Positions 1 to 43,400 are shown, numbered from the stretch's first letter. The stretch is 64,000 nucleotides of DNA from Theodoxus fluviatilis (GCA_034096865.1 JAWQFJ010001320.1:62001-126000); one strand, 5' to 3'. Translations and numbers: made by a program. The notes: generated from the letters alone by a model not told the origin.

Positions 1-3000
1 TGAGGCCTTCAACACAGCTGGAGGCCACTGTCAAAGCAAGGCGCTGAGGCCTTCAACACAGCTGGAGGCCACTGTCAAAGCAAGGCGCTGAGGCCTTCAA
101 CACAGCTGGAGGCCACTGTCAAAGCAAGGCGCTGAGGCCTTCAACACAGCTGGAGGCCACTGTCAAAGCAAGGCGCTGAGGCCTTCAACACAGCTGGAGG
201 CCACTGTCAAAGCAAGGCGCTGAGGCCTTCAACACAGCTGGAGGCCACTGTCAAAGCAAGGCGCTGAGGCCTTCAACACAGCTGGAGGCCACTGTCAAAG
301 CAAGGCGCTGAGGCCTTCAACACAGCTGGAGGCCACTGTCAAAGCAAGGCGCTGAGGCCTTCAACACAGCTGGAGGCCACTGTCAAAGCAAGGCGCTGAG
401 GCCTTCAACACAGCTGGAGGCCACTGTCAAAGCAAGGCGCTGAGGCCTTCAACACAGCTGGAGGCCACTGTCAAAGCAAGGCGCTGAGGCCTTCAACACA
501 GCTGGAGGCCACTGTCAAAGCAAGGCGCTGAGGCCTTCAACACAGCTGGAGGCCACTGTCAAAGCAAGGCGCTGAGGCCTTCAACACAGCTGGAGGCCAC
601 TGTCAAAGCAAGGCGCTGAGGCCTTCAACACAGCTGGAGGCCACTGTCAAAGCAAGGCGCTGAGGCCTTCAACACAGCTGGAGGCCACTGTCAAAGCAAG
701 GCGCTGAGGCCTTCAACACAGCTGGAGGCCACTGTCAAAGCAAGGCGCTGAGGCCTTCGGAACAGCTGGAGGCCACTGTCAAAGCAAGGCGCTGAGGCCT
801 TCGGAACAGCTGGAGGCCACTGTCAAAGCAAGGCGCTGAGGCCTTCGGAACAGCTGGAGGCCACTGTCAAAGCAAGGCGCTGAGGCCTTCGGAACAGCTG
901 GAGGCCACTGTCAAAGCAAGGCGCTGAGGCCTTCGGAACAGCTGGAGGCCACTGTCAAAGCAAGGCGCTGAGGCCTTCGGAACAGCTGGAGGCCACTGTC
1001 AAAGCAAGGCGCTGAGGCCTTCGGAACAGCTGGAGGCCACTGTCAAAGCAAGGCGCTGAGGCCTTCGGAACAGCTGGAGGCCACTGTCAAAGCAAGGCGC
1101 TGAGGCCTTCAACACAGCTGGAGGCCACTGTCAAAGCAAGGCGCTGAGGCCTTCAACACAGCTGGAGGCCACTGTCAAAGCAAGGCGCTGAGGCCTTCGG
1201 AACAGCTGGAGGCCACTGTCAAAGCAAGGCGCTGAGGCCTTCGGAACAGCTGGAGGCCACTGTCAAAGCAAGGCGCTGAGGCCTTCGACACAGCTGGAGG
1301 CCACTGTCAAAGCAAGGCGCTGAGGCCTTCGGAACAGCTGGAGGCCACTGTCAAAGCAAGGCGCTGAGGCCTTCGGAACAGCTGGAGGCCACTGTCAAAG
1401 CAAGGCGCTGAGGCCTTCAACACAGCTGGAGGCCACTGTCAAAGCAAGGCGCTGAGGCCTTCAACACAGCTGGAGGCCACTGTCAAAGCAAGGCGCTGAG
1501 GCCTTCGGAACAGCTGGAGGCCACTGTCAAAGCAAGGCGCTGAGGCCTTCAACACAGCTGGAGGCCACTGTCAAAGCAAGGCGCTGAGGCCTTCAACACA
1601 GCTGGAGGCCACTGTCAAAGCAAGGCGCTGAGGCCTTCAACACAGCTGGAGGCCACTGTCAAAGCAAGGCGCTGAGGCCTTCAACACAGCTGGAGGCCAC
1701 TGTCAAAGCAAGGCGCTGAGGCCTTCAACACAGCTGGAGGCCACTGTCAAAGCAAGGCGCTGAGGCCTTCAACACAGCTGGAGGCCACTGTCAAAGCAAG
1801 GCGCTGAGGCCTTCAACACAGCTGGAGGCCACTGTCAAAGCAAGGCGCTGAGGCCTTCAACACAGCTGGAGGCCACTGTCAAAGCAAGGCGCTGAGGCCT
1901 TCAACACAGCTGGAGGCCACTGTCAAAGCAAGGCGCTGAGGCCTTCAACACAGCTGGAGGCCACTGTCAAAGCAAGGCGCTGAGGCCTTCGGAACAGCTA
2001 GAGGCCACTGTCAAAGCAAGGCGCTGAGGCCTTCGGAACAGCTAGAGGCCACTGTCAAAGCAAGGCGCTGAGGCCTTCGGAACAGCTAGAGGCCACTGTC
2101 AAAGCAAGGCGCTGAGGCCTTCAACACAGCTGGAGGCCACTGTCAAAGCAAGGCGCTGAGGCCTTCAACACAGCTGGAGGCCACTGTCAAAGCAAGGCGC
2201 TGAGGCCTTCGGAACAGCTAGAGGCCACTGTCAAAGCAAGGCGCTGAGGCCTTCAACACAGCTGGAGGCCACTGTCAAAGCAAGGCGCTGAGGCCTTCGG
2301 AACAGCTGGAGGCCACTGTCAAAGCAAGGCGCTGAGGCCTTCAACACAGCTGGAGGCCACTGTCAAAGCAAGGCGCTGAGGCCTTCGGAACAGCTGGAGG
2401 CCACTGTCAAAGCAAGGCGCTGAGGCCTTCGGAACAGCTGGAGGCCACTGTCAAAGCAAGGCGCTGAGGCCTTCAACACAGCTGGAGGCCACTGTCAAAG
2501 CAAGGCGCTGAGGCCTTCGGAACAGCTGGAGGCCACTGTCAAAGCAAGGCGCTGAGGCCTTCGGAACAGCTGGAGGCCACTGTCAAAGCAAGGCGCTGAG
2601 GCCTTCGGAACAGCTGGAGGCCACTGTCAAAGCAAGGCGCTGAGGCCTTCGGAACAGCTGGAGGCCACTGTCAAAGCAAGGCGCTGAGGCCTTCGGAACA
2701 GCTGGAGGCCACTGTCAAAGCAAGGCGCTGAGGCCTTCAACACAGCTGGAGGCCACTGTCAAAGCAAGGCGCTGAGGCCTTCGGAACAGCTGGAGGCCAC
2801 TGTCAAAGCAAGGCGCTGAGGCCTTCGGAACAGCTGGAGGCCACTGTCAAAGCAAGGCGCTGAGGCCTTCAACACAGCTGGAGGCCACTGTCAAAGCAAG
2901 GCGCTGAGGCCTTCGGAACAGCTGGAGGCCACTGTCAAAGCAAGGCGCTGAGGCCTTCGGAACAGCTGGAGGCCACTGTCAAAGCAAGGCGCTGAGGCCT

Positions 3001-3279
3001 TCGGAACAGCTGGAGGCCACTGTCAAAGCAAGGCGCTGAGGCCTTCAACACAGCTGGAGGCCACTGTCAAAGCAAGGCGCTGAGGCCTTCGGAACAGCTG
3101 GAGGCCACTGTCAAAGCAAGGCGCTGAGGCCTTCAACACAGCTGGAGGCCACTGTCAAAGCAAGGCGCTGAGGCCTTCAACACAGCTGGAGGCCACTGTC
3201 AAAGCAAGGCGCTGAGGCCTTCAACACAGCTGGAGGCCACTGTCAAAGCAAGGCGCTGAGGCCTTCGGAACAGCTGGAG
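1..3279 (+). repeat. 44-bp satellite, 74 full copies plus a partial, starting before the window
   Basis: Unit contains tgaggccttcaacacagctg then gaggccactgtcaaagcaag and gcgc. Three main variants differ at ttcaacac, ttcggaac and ttcggaac plus agctag; one hybrid (ttcgacac) lies near 1285. Variants occur in runs, as expected for unequal exchange. It lies 240 bp upstream of the first CPS exon, so it probably sits in an intron of the same gene. Confidence 0.98.
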
Positions 3280-3519
3280 GAGAGGCAGTAGAGGATAGGC
3301 ACAGACTGAGGAAAAAAATCGGCTGCGCAGAGGTTCTCTACCCAGAGATTCACATGCCCAATGCGTGCGTGAGATTGTCACTCAAAGATTGACGTACAAA
3401 GTCGCCAGAAGGCATGGCGCCAAAGATTTTCCTCCCATTGATCCTCGGCCCCGAGGTTTACGCCCTCATTTCAAGTCTCAACCGCTCTAAACACAAAGCT
3501 CGTACCTCTGTCTGTGCAG

Positions 3520-33385
<29,866 letters not shown>

Positions 33386-33640
33386 GTGAGTAGCAGTGAA
33401 GTTCTGGTGACATTGAGTGGTTTTGTGTGTGTTTGTATTGGGGACACGATAGATATGTAGGTTTTGTGGGTGTGGATATGCTTTGTCAAGAACAAATGGA
33501 ATTAAGGTATCAGGATTTTTAGTCATATTGCAATGAGGGGTCTGACAAATATATAATTTTTTCTTTGTTTCTTTTCCCCATCAATTTCATTTATTTGATA
33601 GCTTGGTATCAGATATTTTGTGACTGTTTTGTGTCCAAGG
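33386..33640 (+). other. Start of intron after last CPS exon
   Basis: Unique sequence; no exon recognised before the LINE that follows. Confidence 0.6.
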
Positions 33641-35490
33641 TGTCCGATATTCGAAGCAACGTTGACATGTCTGCTGATGTACGTGCGCCTGTTAGTGATG
33701 ATCCATTTTCCTTCAGGAGTACTCCCCTCCTTCAGTTCAGCCCGGTTGAGGCTAGTGCGGTCCTCAAGACCATCCGCAGTATGAACCCTTCCTCCTGTGA
33801 TCTTGACCCTGTTCCCACACCCGTCTTAGTTGGGTGCATTGATGAGATCCTACCTGTCCTGACACAGATGATCAATGATTGCTTCCAGTCTGGCTCCTTC
33901 CCTAGTGTTTTCAAGCAGGCTATAGTTAAGCCGCTCTTGAAGAAGTAGGACCTGGATCCAAACAAATTTTGTAATTATAGGCCAGTCTCCAATATTTCTT
34001 TTCTGTCAAAATTGTTAGAGAAGTTAGCTTTGCAGCAGCTGCTGGAGCACGTGTCCCAGTATGACCTTTTGGCCCGTTTTTAATCCGCGTACCGTGCTCA
34101 TCATTCCACCGAAACAGCTCTGCTCCGTGTTCTAAACGATCTTCTAGTTGCTTCTGATGATTCCAAAGTTTCTCTTCTTACCCTGTTAGACTTAAGTGCC
34201 GCGTTCGACCATGGCATTCTTCTCACGGTCCGTCTTAGAAACATTTTTGGCATCAAGAACTTAGCACTCTCTTTCCTGCATTCATATCTCTCAGAACGTA
34301 GACAGTTTCGATCTCGGGTTTTGCTTCTGATCCTGCACCTCTCAAGTATGGAGTCCCTCAGGGCTCGGTTCTAGGTCCTCTTCTGTTTCAACTATACACC
34401 CAACCACTCTCCAATGTAATTGATAGTCATTCAGTCTCTCACATTGAATTTGCTGATGATACCCAGCTCTACAACTCCTCCCATCCCAGTCAAATCCACT
34501 CTCTTCTTTCTACCAGCGAACACTGTATCTCTGACGTAAAACGGTGGATGACCCGGAACAAGCTCCAACTCAATGACTCAAAAACTGAAGCACTCCTGGT
34601 GGGCGGCGGAAGCAAATCGAATCAGGCCCTCAAACTAACCGTTGGTCACAGTGACATCGTCTTCTCTCAGTCTGTTAGAAATGTAGGCGTCATGTTTGAC
34701 GATGACCTGTCAATGAGATCTCATGTAAACAAAGTCTGTCAGTTAGCATATTACGAGTTGAGGAAAATTAGTACCATTCGTCATTATCTTTCTCAGCAGG
34801 CCACCAAAACGCTCATCACATCACTTGTTCTGTCTCGTCTTGACTATGGGAACTCTCTTCTCGCTCAGAAAGTTCAGAATTGTGCTGCTAGGCTAGTTTT
34901 TCAATGTCCCAAGCGTACCCATGTCTCTCCACTCCTACATACACTTCATTGGCTCCCCATCTCTCAGAGGATAGATTATAAACTTGCTACTTTGTGCTTC
35001 AAGGCCATCAACAACACCGCACCACATGCTCTTACAGAAATTCTTACAGTATACACGCCCTCCAGATCTCTACGCTCAGCTGCTGACTCTAGAATGATTA
35101 AGGTCCCCCGCCGTAACAAGAAAACTCAAAGACAGCGCGCCTTCTCCTATATCGGACCTGTAACCTGGAATAGTCTGCCTCTCTCAGTCCATCATTCTGC
35201 CACTCTGCCCCAGTTCAAAAGTGCTCTAAAGACCCACCTCTTCCGATCCGCCTTTCCCACTGAGCTGCTTCACCTTACTTGACCTAGCCTACACAGACTA
35301 TGTATATTGTATAGTTGGTTTCATTGGATCTTAGTTCTTAATTTTTTTGGTTTATATGTATAATGTGTGTTTTTGTAGGAATGTAGTGTTGAGTGGTTGT
35401 ACGAGTGTTGATTCTTTAAATTGTAAACGCCATGAGCTTGCCTGTCAAGGGAAGGTATGTGCGTATAAATAAACTATATTATTATTATCA
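33641..35490 (+). mobile_element. Decayed CR1/L2-like LINE, plus strand
   Basis: Conceptual translation with stops (tag 33946, taa 34081) and frameshifts shows NYRPVSNISFLSKLLEKLA, SAYRAHHSTETALLRVL, LLDLSAAFD, HSYLSERRQFRSR, the RT catalytic box FADDTQLY (FADD 34449-34460), RWMTRNKLQLNDSKTEALLV and the C-terminal VTWNSLP...FKSALKTHLF ending at 35283. The tail (about 35284-35490) carries gcgtataaataaac and a (TTA)n end as in L2-type elements. The endonuclease part is missing. Confidence 0.88.
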
Positions 35491-35720
35491 TCCCCCCCCC
35501 AAAGGAGTTTATAGATATTCCTGCAACAACAGTGTTAATGATGTGTATAGATATTACAAAGGTGAATGTCTGGCATCAACCATCGGTTGAAATCGAGCAC
35601 AGATGTGATGCCTTTTTAATCAAATGTAAAAAAGGAAAACTAAATGATATGGTTAATATTAGTTACATATTAGGCAGGAGAATTTGTTTAAAATCAGTAT
35701 TTTGCATGTGCTCTGCCCGT
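35491..35720. other. Unique spacer
   Basis: No gene recognised; AT-rich. Confidence 0.6.
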
Positions 35721-36478
35721 CGATCCCCCTCTCCTCAACTCCCCTACTCCTCTTGCCAACTCCCCCACTCCCCTCCCCCCTTGCCAACTCCCCTAGCCAA
35801 CTCTCCCACTCCCCTCCCCCCTAGCCAACTCCCCTAGCCAACTCTCCCACTCCCCTCCCCTCACTCCCCTCCTCTCCTCACCTCTCCAAACTCCCCTCTC
35901 CCCTTCCCCCCTTCCCAACTCCCTTCTTATCTTCCCAACTCCCTTTCCCCAACTCCCCATCCCAACTCCCTTCTTATCTTCCCAACTCCCTTCTTATCTT
36001 CCCAACTCCCTTCTTATCTTCCCAACTCCCTTCTTATCTTCCCAACTCCCTTCTTATCTTCCCAACTCCCTTCTTATCTTCCCTTCTTATCTTCCCAACT
36101 CCCCTCTCCCCTTTCCCCATCTCCCCTCCCCCGTATTTCCTCTATCCCCCCTCCCCCATCTCCCCTCTCTCCTATTTCCCCTATCCCCCCTCCCCCATCT
36201 CCCCTCCCTCCTATTTCCCCTATCCCCCCCTCCCCCATCTCCCCTCCCTTATCCCCCCTCCCTTATCCCCCCTCCCTTATCCCCCCTCCCTTATCTCCCT
36301 CCCTTATCTCCCCTCCCTTATCTCCCCTCCCTTATCTCCCCTCCCTTCCCTTCCCTCCCTTCCCTTATCTCCCCTCCCTTATCTCCCCTCCCCCCTTTCC
36401 CCTCCCCCCTTCCCCATCTCCCTTATCTCCCCTCCCTCATCTCCCTTATTTCCCCTCCCCCCATCTCCCCTCCCCCTA
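35721..36478 (+). repeat. CT-rich polypyrimidine array, left part
   Basis: Units such as ccaactcccctagccaactc, ttcttatcttcccaactccc and cccttatctcccct. A polypyrimidine strand with short degenerate periods. It is continuous in type with 38722-40205 across an insertion. Confidence 0.94.
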
Positions 36479-38721
36479 TGTCGCGCCCTGCACCTGCTAG
36501 GTGGGACCTTGACCTCTCGTGCAGAGGGAGTCAGGAACTCAATGATTCTGATTTGGCCCAAAAGGAGATTTTATTGCTCTTCGGCAACGAGGTGAAATGA
36601 TGTAGATGGATGAAATAGTGAATATGGTATGATCCCTATGATTGATGCAAACAAGCGCTGAGAGATGAAGCAGTTATACACAAACACGTGAAATTACCTA
36701 CACAGGCTTTGGCAACCACACACGTAGAGCCAAGCGCACAGGTGAATATGCACCACCCAATCAAACAAAAACTCAATGTTTGCCCATAGGCACTCATAGT
36801 GCGGCCTTAGCCACAACACAACTATAGTCACGCACGCACAACAAAATTTAACGATTGTCCATCAACTGTCACATGGCGGCCTTAGCCACAACTCAACTAT
36901 AGTCACGCACGCACAACAAAACTTAACGGTTGTCCATCAACTGTCACATGGTGGCCTTCTGTGAAAGGCCGCAGAACTGAAGAAGGGAAACAAGGTGACG
37001 ATGATGAGACGCCCGCGACGATGAAGGTCGATCTTCCCCTAACCAGGTGAGCTCAGGGCGATGAGCAGCAAGCACCGGCTGCGCTCGATTTAACCGCCGG
37101 AATCCACTGGCGGCGGTCTGCCGCCACGTGACCGGCTGTTCGCAGTCACGTGACAGGCGAATCGACAGCTTTCGTGCCAATCGAGCGCTTTCGGCTGATC
37201 AACATGGCGGCACAACTGTGGTGTTTGCAAGTTACTATAGACAGCGGTAGCGATGATGACTAAATGTGCTGTCTTCTTGGTTTATGGTAAGGTTTGAGGT
37301 TATTGTGTAAATTGAACATTTTCATTACCACTACCTATGCCCTGATAAGTGACTCCTGAGCCTACTGCAGTCAAAGACCCTATATATATATATACACTAA
37401 GACGGCGCACTCGAGCGATTTTCCTTTACGCAAAGGGAGGTCAGAATGTAGAGTTACGTCCCTTTGCGAGAGAATTGTCAATTCGAACTTAATGCAGGAT
37501 TTCTCACCGTCAACCACACATCGTGCACACAATAAAGAAAAAAAATCGTAATCTACTTCAATTGTCCAGCGGAGATTGCAGCGAGGTGACAAATTAAGGC
37601 ACACATGAGTCAGCGGAGAACGAATTATCGAATATTTTCAGTGTCGAAGCGTCACAAAACATAAACCCTAGTCTGGTCGTCGCCATCTTGGATCTTCGTT
37701 CGCCTTAGAAAACCTGAGGGCGGACCCGGCGGTTCGCCGGGTGATCCGCCGGTCATGTGACCTGTGCTGGGGTGCATATGAACCTACTACATGGTAGAAG
37801 GCAACTAAATCGGAACTTTGCTACTAAATTGCGAAGTAAGGTGGGCATGAAGACTGAATACGCGTAGTTGCCTCCTCAGTTGGCCGCTAAACAACCCAAA
37901 ATTTAGTGATGGTCTGTATCAGCACTACACGGCTAAGTAGCCAGCTATTTGCAATATTCAATGGCGGACCTCTCTCTCGGTTTGCACAGAAAACGGTATA
38001 TCATGGGATACTAGCAACCCATCCAAAGAAATTGTAAGCCATGAACAGCATTAATTTATCAAAGCTGTATGTTGAATGCATCACTAGGTCGTTAAAACGC
38101 TAACATTTTACAAATGGGAATGGAGGTCAACGCGTAGATCGACGGGCCGAAGCAAAACCAACATGGGAACGAGAGAAAATGAATGAACAACAAAAGAACG
38201 GTTCTAAAATTCTGTTGCTTATTCTAACTCCCCACCCACCCCCAGAACAGAGGACCAACAACCTAGTGAAAACCTACACAAAGACATTTACACACACCAA
38301 ATACTCACATGGAAGAACTCAGCCCTTCCCCAGCTGGTGATGGCTTCTCTGTTCGGCACACACCGACAACGACCATACAGTCGTTACTAGTCCGGGCTGA
38401 CAGTAGTCATGCCACATACTGGGCCGACAGCAGTCGCACCACACTTCTGGCGAACACCCCAAAAGCGATGTTACCTCAATGATCACTAGTTAGCATCTGC
38501 CTCTCAACCCCGTCCTCCCAAAACCAAACACGATCAGAGCGTTCACCCTTTTCGGCCTCGTAATTTCCGTGCGAAAGCGCACAGCGTTCACATATCACCA
38601 CGTCGAGCTCCACGTGGGACAGCAAAAAGCACGGACGAGGAGCCATACTACACGCCTAGCGGGCACACACAAGTACATGAACACGAAAATTAACACACAA
38701 AACCGCAACCTGCTCGCGACA
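36479..38721 (-). mobile_element. 2.24-kb TG...CA insertion inside the CT-rich array
   Basis: The block begins TGTCGCG and ends CGCGACA and is flanked by cccta on both sides (36474-36478 and 38722-38726), as expected for a 5-bp target duplication, although the array itself is rich in that word. TG...CA ends are typical of LTRs. On the minus strand an AATAAA lies near 36570, close to that strand's 3' end. An internal ~75-bp duplication lies at about 36802-36955. No RT, integrase or transposase motif and no second LTR copy was found. A long solo LTR or a non-autonomous element are the leading options. Confidence 0.6.
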
Positions 38722-40205
38722 CCCTATCTCCCCTCCCAACATCTCCCCTCCCCCCATCTCCCCTCCTCCCATCTCCCCTCTCCCTATCTCCCCTCCCCCT
38801 ATTTCCACTCCCCCCATTTCCTCTCTCCCTATCTCCCCTCCTCCTATCTCCCCTCCTCCTATCTCCCCTCCCCCTACCTCCACTCCCCCCATGTCCCCTC
38901 CCCCTATCTCCCCACCCCCATCTCCCTTCCCCATATCTCCACTCCTCCTATCTCCCCTCCCCCTATCTCCCCTCCCCCTCCCCATATCTCCTCTCCCCCC
39001 ATCTCCCCTCCCCCCATCTCCTCTCCCCCCATCTCCCCTCCCCCATCTCCCCTCCCCCTATCTCCACTCCCCCCATCTCCCCTCCCCTATCTCCCCTCCC
39101 CCTATCTCCACTCCCCCCATTTCCCCTCCCCCTATCTCCCCTCCCCCTATCTCCCTCCCCCCATTTCCCCTCCCCCTATTTCCCCTCCACCTATCTCCAC
39201 TCCCCCCTATTTCCCCTCCCCCTATTTCCACGCCCCCCATCTCCCCTCTCCCCATCTCCCCTCCCCCATCTCCCCTCCCCCTATCTCCACTCCCCCTATC
39301 TCCACTCCCCCTATCTCCCCTCCCCCTATCTCCACTCCCCCCCATCACCACTCCCCCTATCTCCACTCCCCCCATCTCCCCTCCCCCATCTCCCCTCCCC
39401 CTGCCCATCTCCACTCCCCCTATCTCCACTCCCCCTATCTCCCCTCCCCCTATCTCCACTCCCCCCCATCACCACTCCCCCCCATCTCCACTCCCCCTAT
39501 CTCCCCTCCACCTATCTCCGCTCTCCTATCTCCCCTTACCCCATCTCCCCTCCCCTCCCCTCCTCTCTCTACCCCCCCTCCCCATCTCCCCTCCCCCATC
39601 TCCCCTCCCCCCTGTCCCCTCCCCCATCTCCCCTCCCCTACCTCCCCTCCCCCATCTCCCCTCCCCCTATCTCCACTCCACCCATCTCCCCTCCCCCTAT
39701 CTCCACTCCCCCCCATCACCACTCCCCCCCATCTCCACTCCCCCTATCTCCCCTCCACCTATCTCCGCTCTCCTATCTCCCCTTCCCCCATCTCCCCTCC
39801 CCTCCCCTCCTCTCTCTACCCCCCTCCCCCATCTCCCCTCCCCCCATCTCCCCTCCCCCACTGTCCCCTCCCTCCATCTCCCCTCCCCTACCTCCCCTCC
39901 CCATCTCCCCTCCATCTCCCCCCCCCCCCCCCCCCCCCATCTCCCCTCCCCATCTCCCCTCTTCTCCCCATCTCCCCCCCATCTCCCCTCCCCCATTCTT
40001 CCACTCCCATCTCCCATCTCCCAACACCCATCTCCCCTCCCCAGCTTTCCTTCCCCCTCTCCCATCCCCTGTCATCCCCACTCCCGCCCCCCCCCCATCT
40101 CCCCTCTTCTCCCCATCTCCCCTCCCCATCTCCCCTCTTCTCCCCATCTCCCTCCCCATCTCCCCTCCCCATCTTCCTTCCCCATCTCCCCTCCCCATCT
40201 CCCCT
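38722..40205 (+). repeat. CT-rich polypyrimidine array, right part
   Basis: Tandem ctccccatctcccctccccc and tatctccactcccc variants with higher-order repeats (about 39340-39540 recurs at about 39680-39780). Followed by a (CA)n tract at about 40230-40312. Proline/serine-rich open frames are artefacts. Confidence 0.95.
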
Positions 40206-40254
40206 CCCGTTTCTGACACAAACATGCATCCGCACACGCACGCACACACACACA

Positions 40255-40314
<60 letters not shown>

Positions 40315-40391
40315 GTCCACTAGTCACTTCACCCATTCACTTTGTCACTCATTCCACCCAATCATTCCTCTATTGCATGCTGTACTTTCAG

Positions 40392-40474
40392 GACTGGCGC
40401 AAGAGGACACGGCTGACCATAGAGAGGTTTCCAGTGCCAGACCGACGTGGGGAGTGGCAGGCTGCTTTACAAAG
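40392..40474 (+). CDS. RANBP9: RANBP9/10 exon 1 seen: segment between SPRY and LisH
   Basis: 83 nt reading [20 protein letters not shown] then EWQAALQ and two bases of arginine. It corresponds to the conserved W....(R/Q)..I.RFP..(D/E)R.GEWQ stretch just before LisH. Acceptor ctgtactttcag ends at 40391; donor gtaggc at 40475. Confidence 0.88.
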
Positions 40475-43400
40475 GTAGGCGGCAATGAAAGACAGTTGCA
40501 CTCTATACATGTAGTCCCCCCCCCCCTCCCCCCAAATACCCCAGATATTTAAAAACCTATTACTATTAGCACTCAAGCAGCATTAATGCCAGCATGCATT
40601 GGTTCACAATTCACGTTTGCATTATTTCAACAATGACATCCTGTCATGTGAGACATGTCCCTGGCTGTAATGTCTGTACGTTGACTTGTTGAATATCTGT
40701 TTTTCCTTGGTATAATGTTTTTTAGAGATGGCCATTATTCAGATGCTTCTACTGTAGTATCCCCATGGTAACGAGATGCAACTTGAGCCTCCTAGTCTTA
40801 CTCTTGAATTATGAAGTTTACACAGAAAGATTTGCCAAAATTAATTTTTTAGTAAGAGAGTGAACTAGTTATCCACATTATCAAGCATTTACTTTTCTCT
40901 TTTTTGTTTTTTTCCTTGTGATGGCCACATTTACTTTTTGATAAATTTGGACAAAGAATACAAATCGTCTCAAAGATCATTTAATATTTTAAAGGAATAT
41001 TCACAGTTCTGGGTTTACGTTTATATAGTTTCTGATCATTGCTTGGCATAGTGCTTTTCAGTCCATGGTCTTTTTTATTTCATTCTTGGGCAAAAAGAAG
41101 GGGGGTGGGGGGGTTATATCTGCTTCTCACTGTGGAATACCATAAGAGGCCGCACTGAGAATCTTGCATCCGCAACTTTGACCTTTTTGACTCACATGCG
41201 AAGCAAAAGTGAGTCTATGTACTCAGCCGTGTCGTCCGTCCGGGCGTAAAAAAACTTAAACGTTGAATTTTTCTAGGAGACTATTAAGTCTATCAACACC
41301 AAATGTGGCATGATGGTGTATGATGACAAGGCCTCAAAAAACATACATAGTGACTTGACCTTGCTTCAAGGTCAAGGTCACAGGAGCCATAAATGTGGTC
41401 TCAAAAACAGTCATTTTTCACATTTTCCCAATTTTCTCCCACGTTATTGAGAATGGCGACCTTAGCTACAAGTGGTATATAGGTCAAAGCAAGCCCTATC
41501 TATTGATACCAGTTTGGTTGACCTTGCTTCAAGGTCAAGGTCACAGGAGGTCTTCAAAGTTGGATTGTATACATATTTTGAAGTGACCTTGACCCTGAAC
41601 TATGGCAGATAACTGTTTCTAACTTAATAATTATGTGGGGCACATGTTATTCTTTCATCATGAGACACATTTGGTCACATATCATCAAGGTCAAGGTCAC
41701 TTTGACCCTTATGAAATGTGACCAAAATATGGTAGTGAACCACTAAAAGTGACCATATTTCATGGTAGAAAGTGCCAATAAGCACCATTGTGCTTCCTAT
41801 GTCTTGAATTAACAGCTTTGTGTTGCATGACCTTGGTAGGAAAAAATGTGTAAATCATTTCTTAGTGTATGATGTCATTGGTAGGTTTAGTTGTTTGACC
41901 TTGACCTTGAAGGTCACCTGAAGGTCAAGGTCATATAAAGGTCGTATGTGAGTCGTATGGGCTTTGCCCTTCTTGTTGTAGTAATTACTGAGGCATGATC
42001 AAAGCATTCTCATTTGCAAAAATTTGCTTCATAGGCAGTAATGCATTGACATAACCCCAGATCTGATGTTGGTTTTAGTTTCTATTTTGTCTTGCTATTA
42101 CCTTACTACCACAACAAACATAAACAAATTCCGAAAAATAGCCACTTGCATATCTCTGTTTTTACAAAAGCCTGTAAAGTTGATGAAATCAGAAAAGAAC
42201 CAGTCTTACAGTGCTACCAACAGAAATAAAAAACAAGGATTTTGTCATATGGTTTCTTTGATTATTAGATATTATTGTGGGAGATATTGTATGGTATTAG
42301 AAGGTGGAGGAATTAATGTCTGCATTGCATTAGATTTTGCATGCTAAGACATTTTTATTCAACAGAGACTTTTCTGTGCTAGAAATCAGGGGTTGTTCTG
42401 GTTTAACTTGATTTTTGACTCACATGCGAAGCAAAAGTGAGTCTATGTACTCAGTCGTTTCGTCCGTCCGGGCGTCCAGGCGTCCGGGCGTACGTTTAAA
42501 ACTTTAATGTTGGATTTTTCTCGGAGACTATTAAGTCTATCAACACCCAATTTGGCATGATGGTGTATGATGACAAGGCCTCAAAAAACATACATAGTGA
42601 CTTGACCTTGCTTCAAGGTCAAGATCTCAGGGGCCATAAATGTTGTCTAAAAAACAGCCATTTTTCACATTTTCTCAATTTTCTCTGAAGTTTTTGAGAT
42701 TGGATACCTCACCTATATGTGGTATATAGGGCCGTAAGCCCTATCTTTTGGTACCAGTTTGGTTGACCTTGCTTCAAGGTCAAGGTCACAGGAGCTCTTC
42801 AAAGTTGGATTGTATACCTATTTTGAAGTGACCTTGACCCTGAAGTATGGAAGATAACTGGTTCAAACTTAATAATTATGTGGGGCACATGTTATACTTT
42901 CATCATGAGACACATTTGGTCAAATATCATCAAGGTCAAGGTCACTTTGACCCTTATGAAATGTGACCAAAATGGGGTAGTGAACCACTAAAAGTGACCA
43001 TATCTCATGGTAGAAAGTGCCAATAAGCACCATTGTGCTTCCTATGTCTTGAATTAACAGCTTTGTGTTGCATGACCATGGATGACCTTGACCTTGGGTC
43101 AAGGCCACATGTATTTTGGTAGGAAAAATGTGTAAAGCATTTCTTAGTGTATGATGTCATTGGTAGGTTTAGTTGTTTGACCTTGACCTTGAGGGTCACC
43201 TGAAGGTCAAGGTCAAGCATGTGAGTCGTATGGGCTTTACCCTTCCTGTGTATCATTCATTTGATCTGATGTAAAACTTAAATGCTTATGATGAGAACAT
43301 TGTGCTACTGGGGCCACCTTGTCAGGCTGGACCCCCTGGCTGCTGGGCTTTGGGGGCCTGCTCCAGTGGGTCAGGGTCACATCAATCAGATCCAACTATT

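Noticed and set aside
1..3279. CRISPR-like regular repeats
   Set aside because: Units are directly tandem with no spacers, and the context is an animal gene; the same holds for the other arrays.
38569..40323. Proline/serine-rich frame of 584 codons
   Set aside because: Translation of the CT-rich array plus a CA tract; no domain, and it crosses the edge of an insertion.
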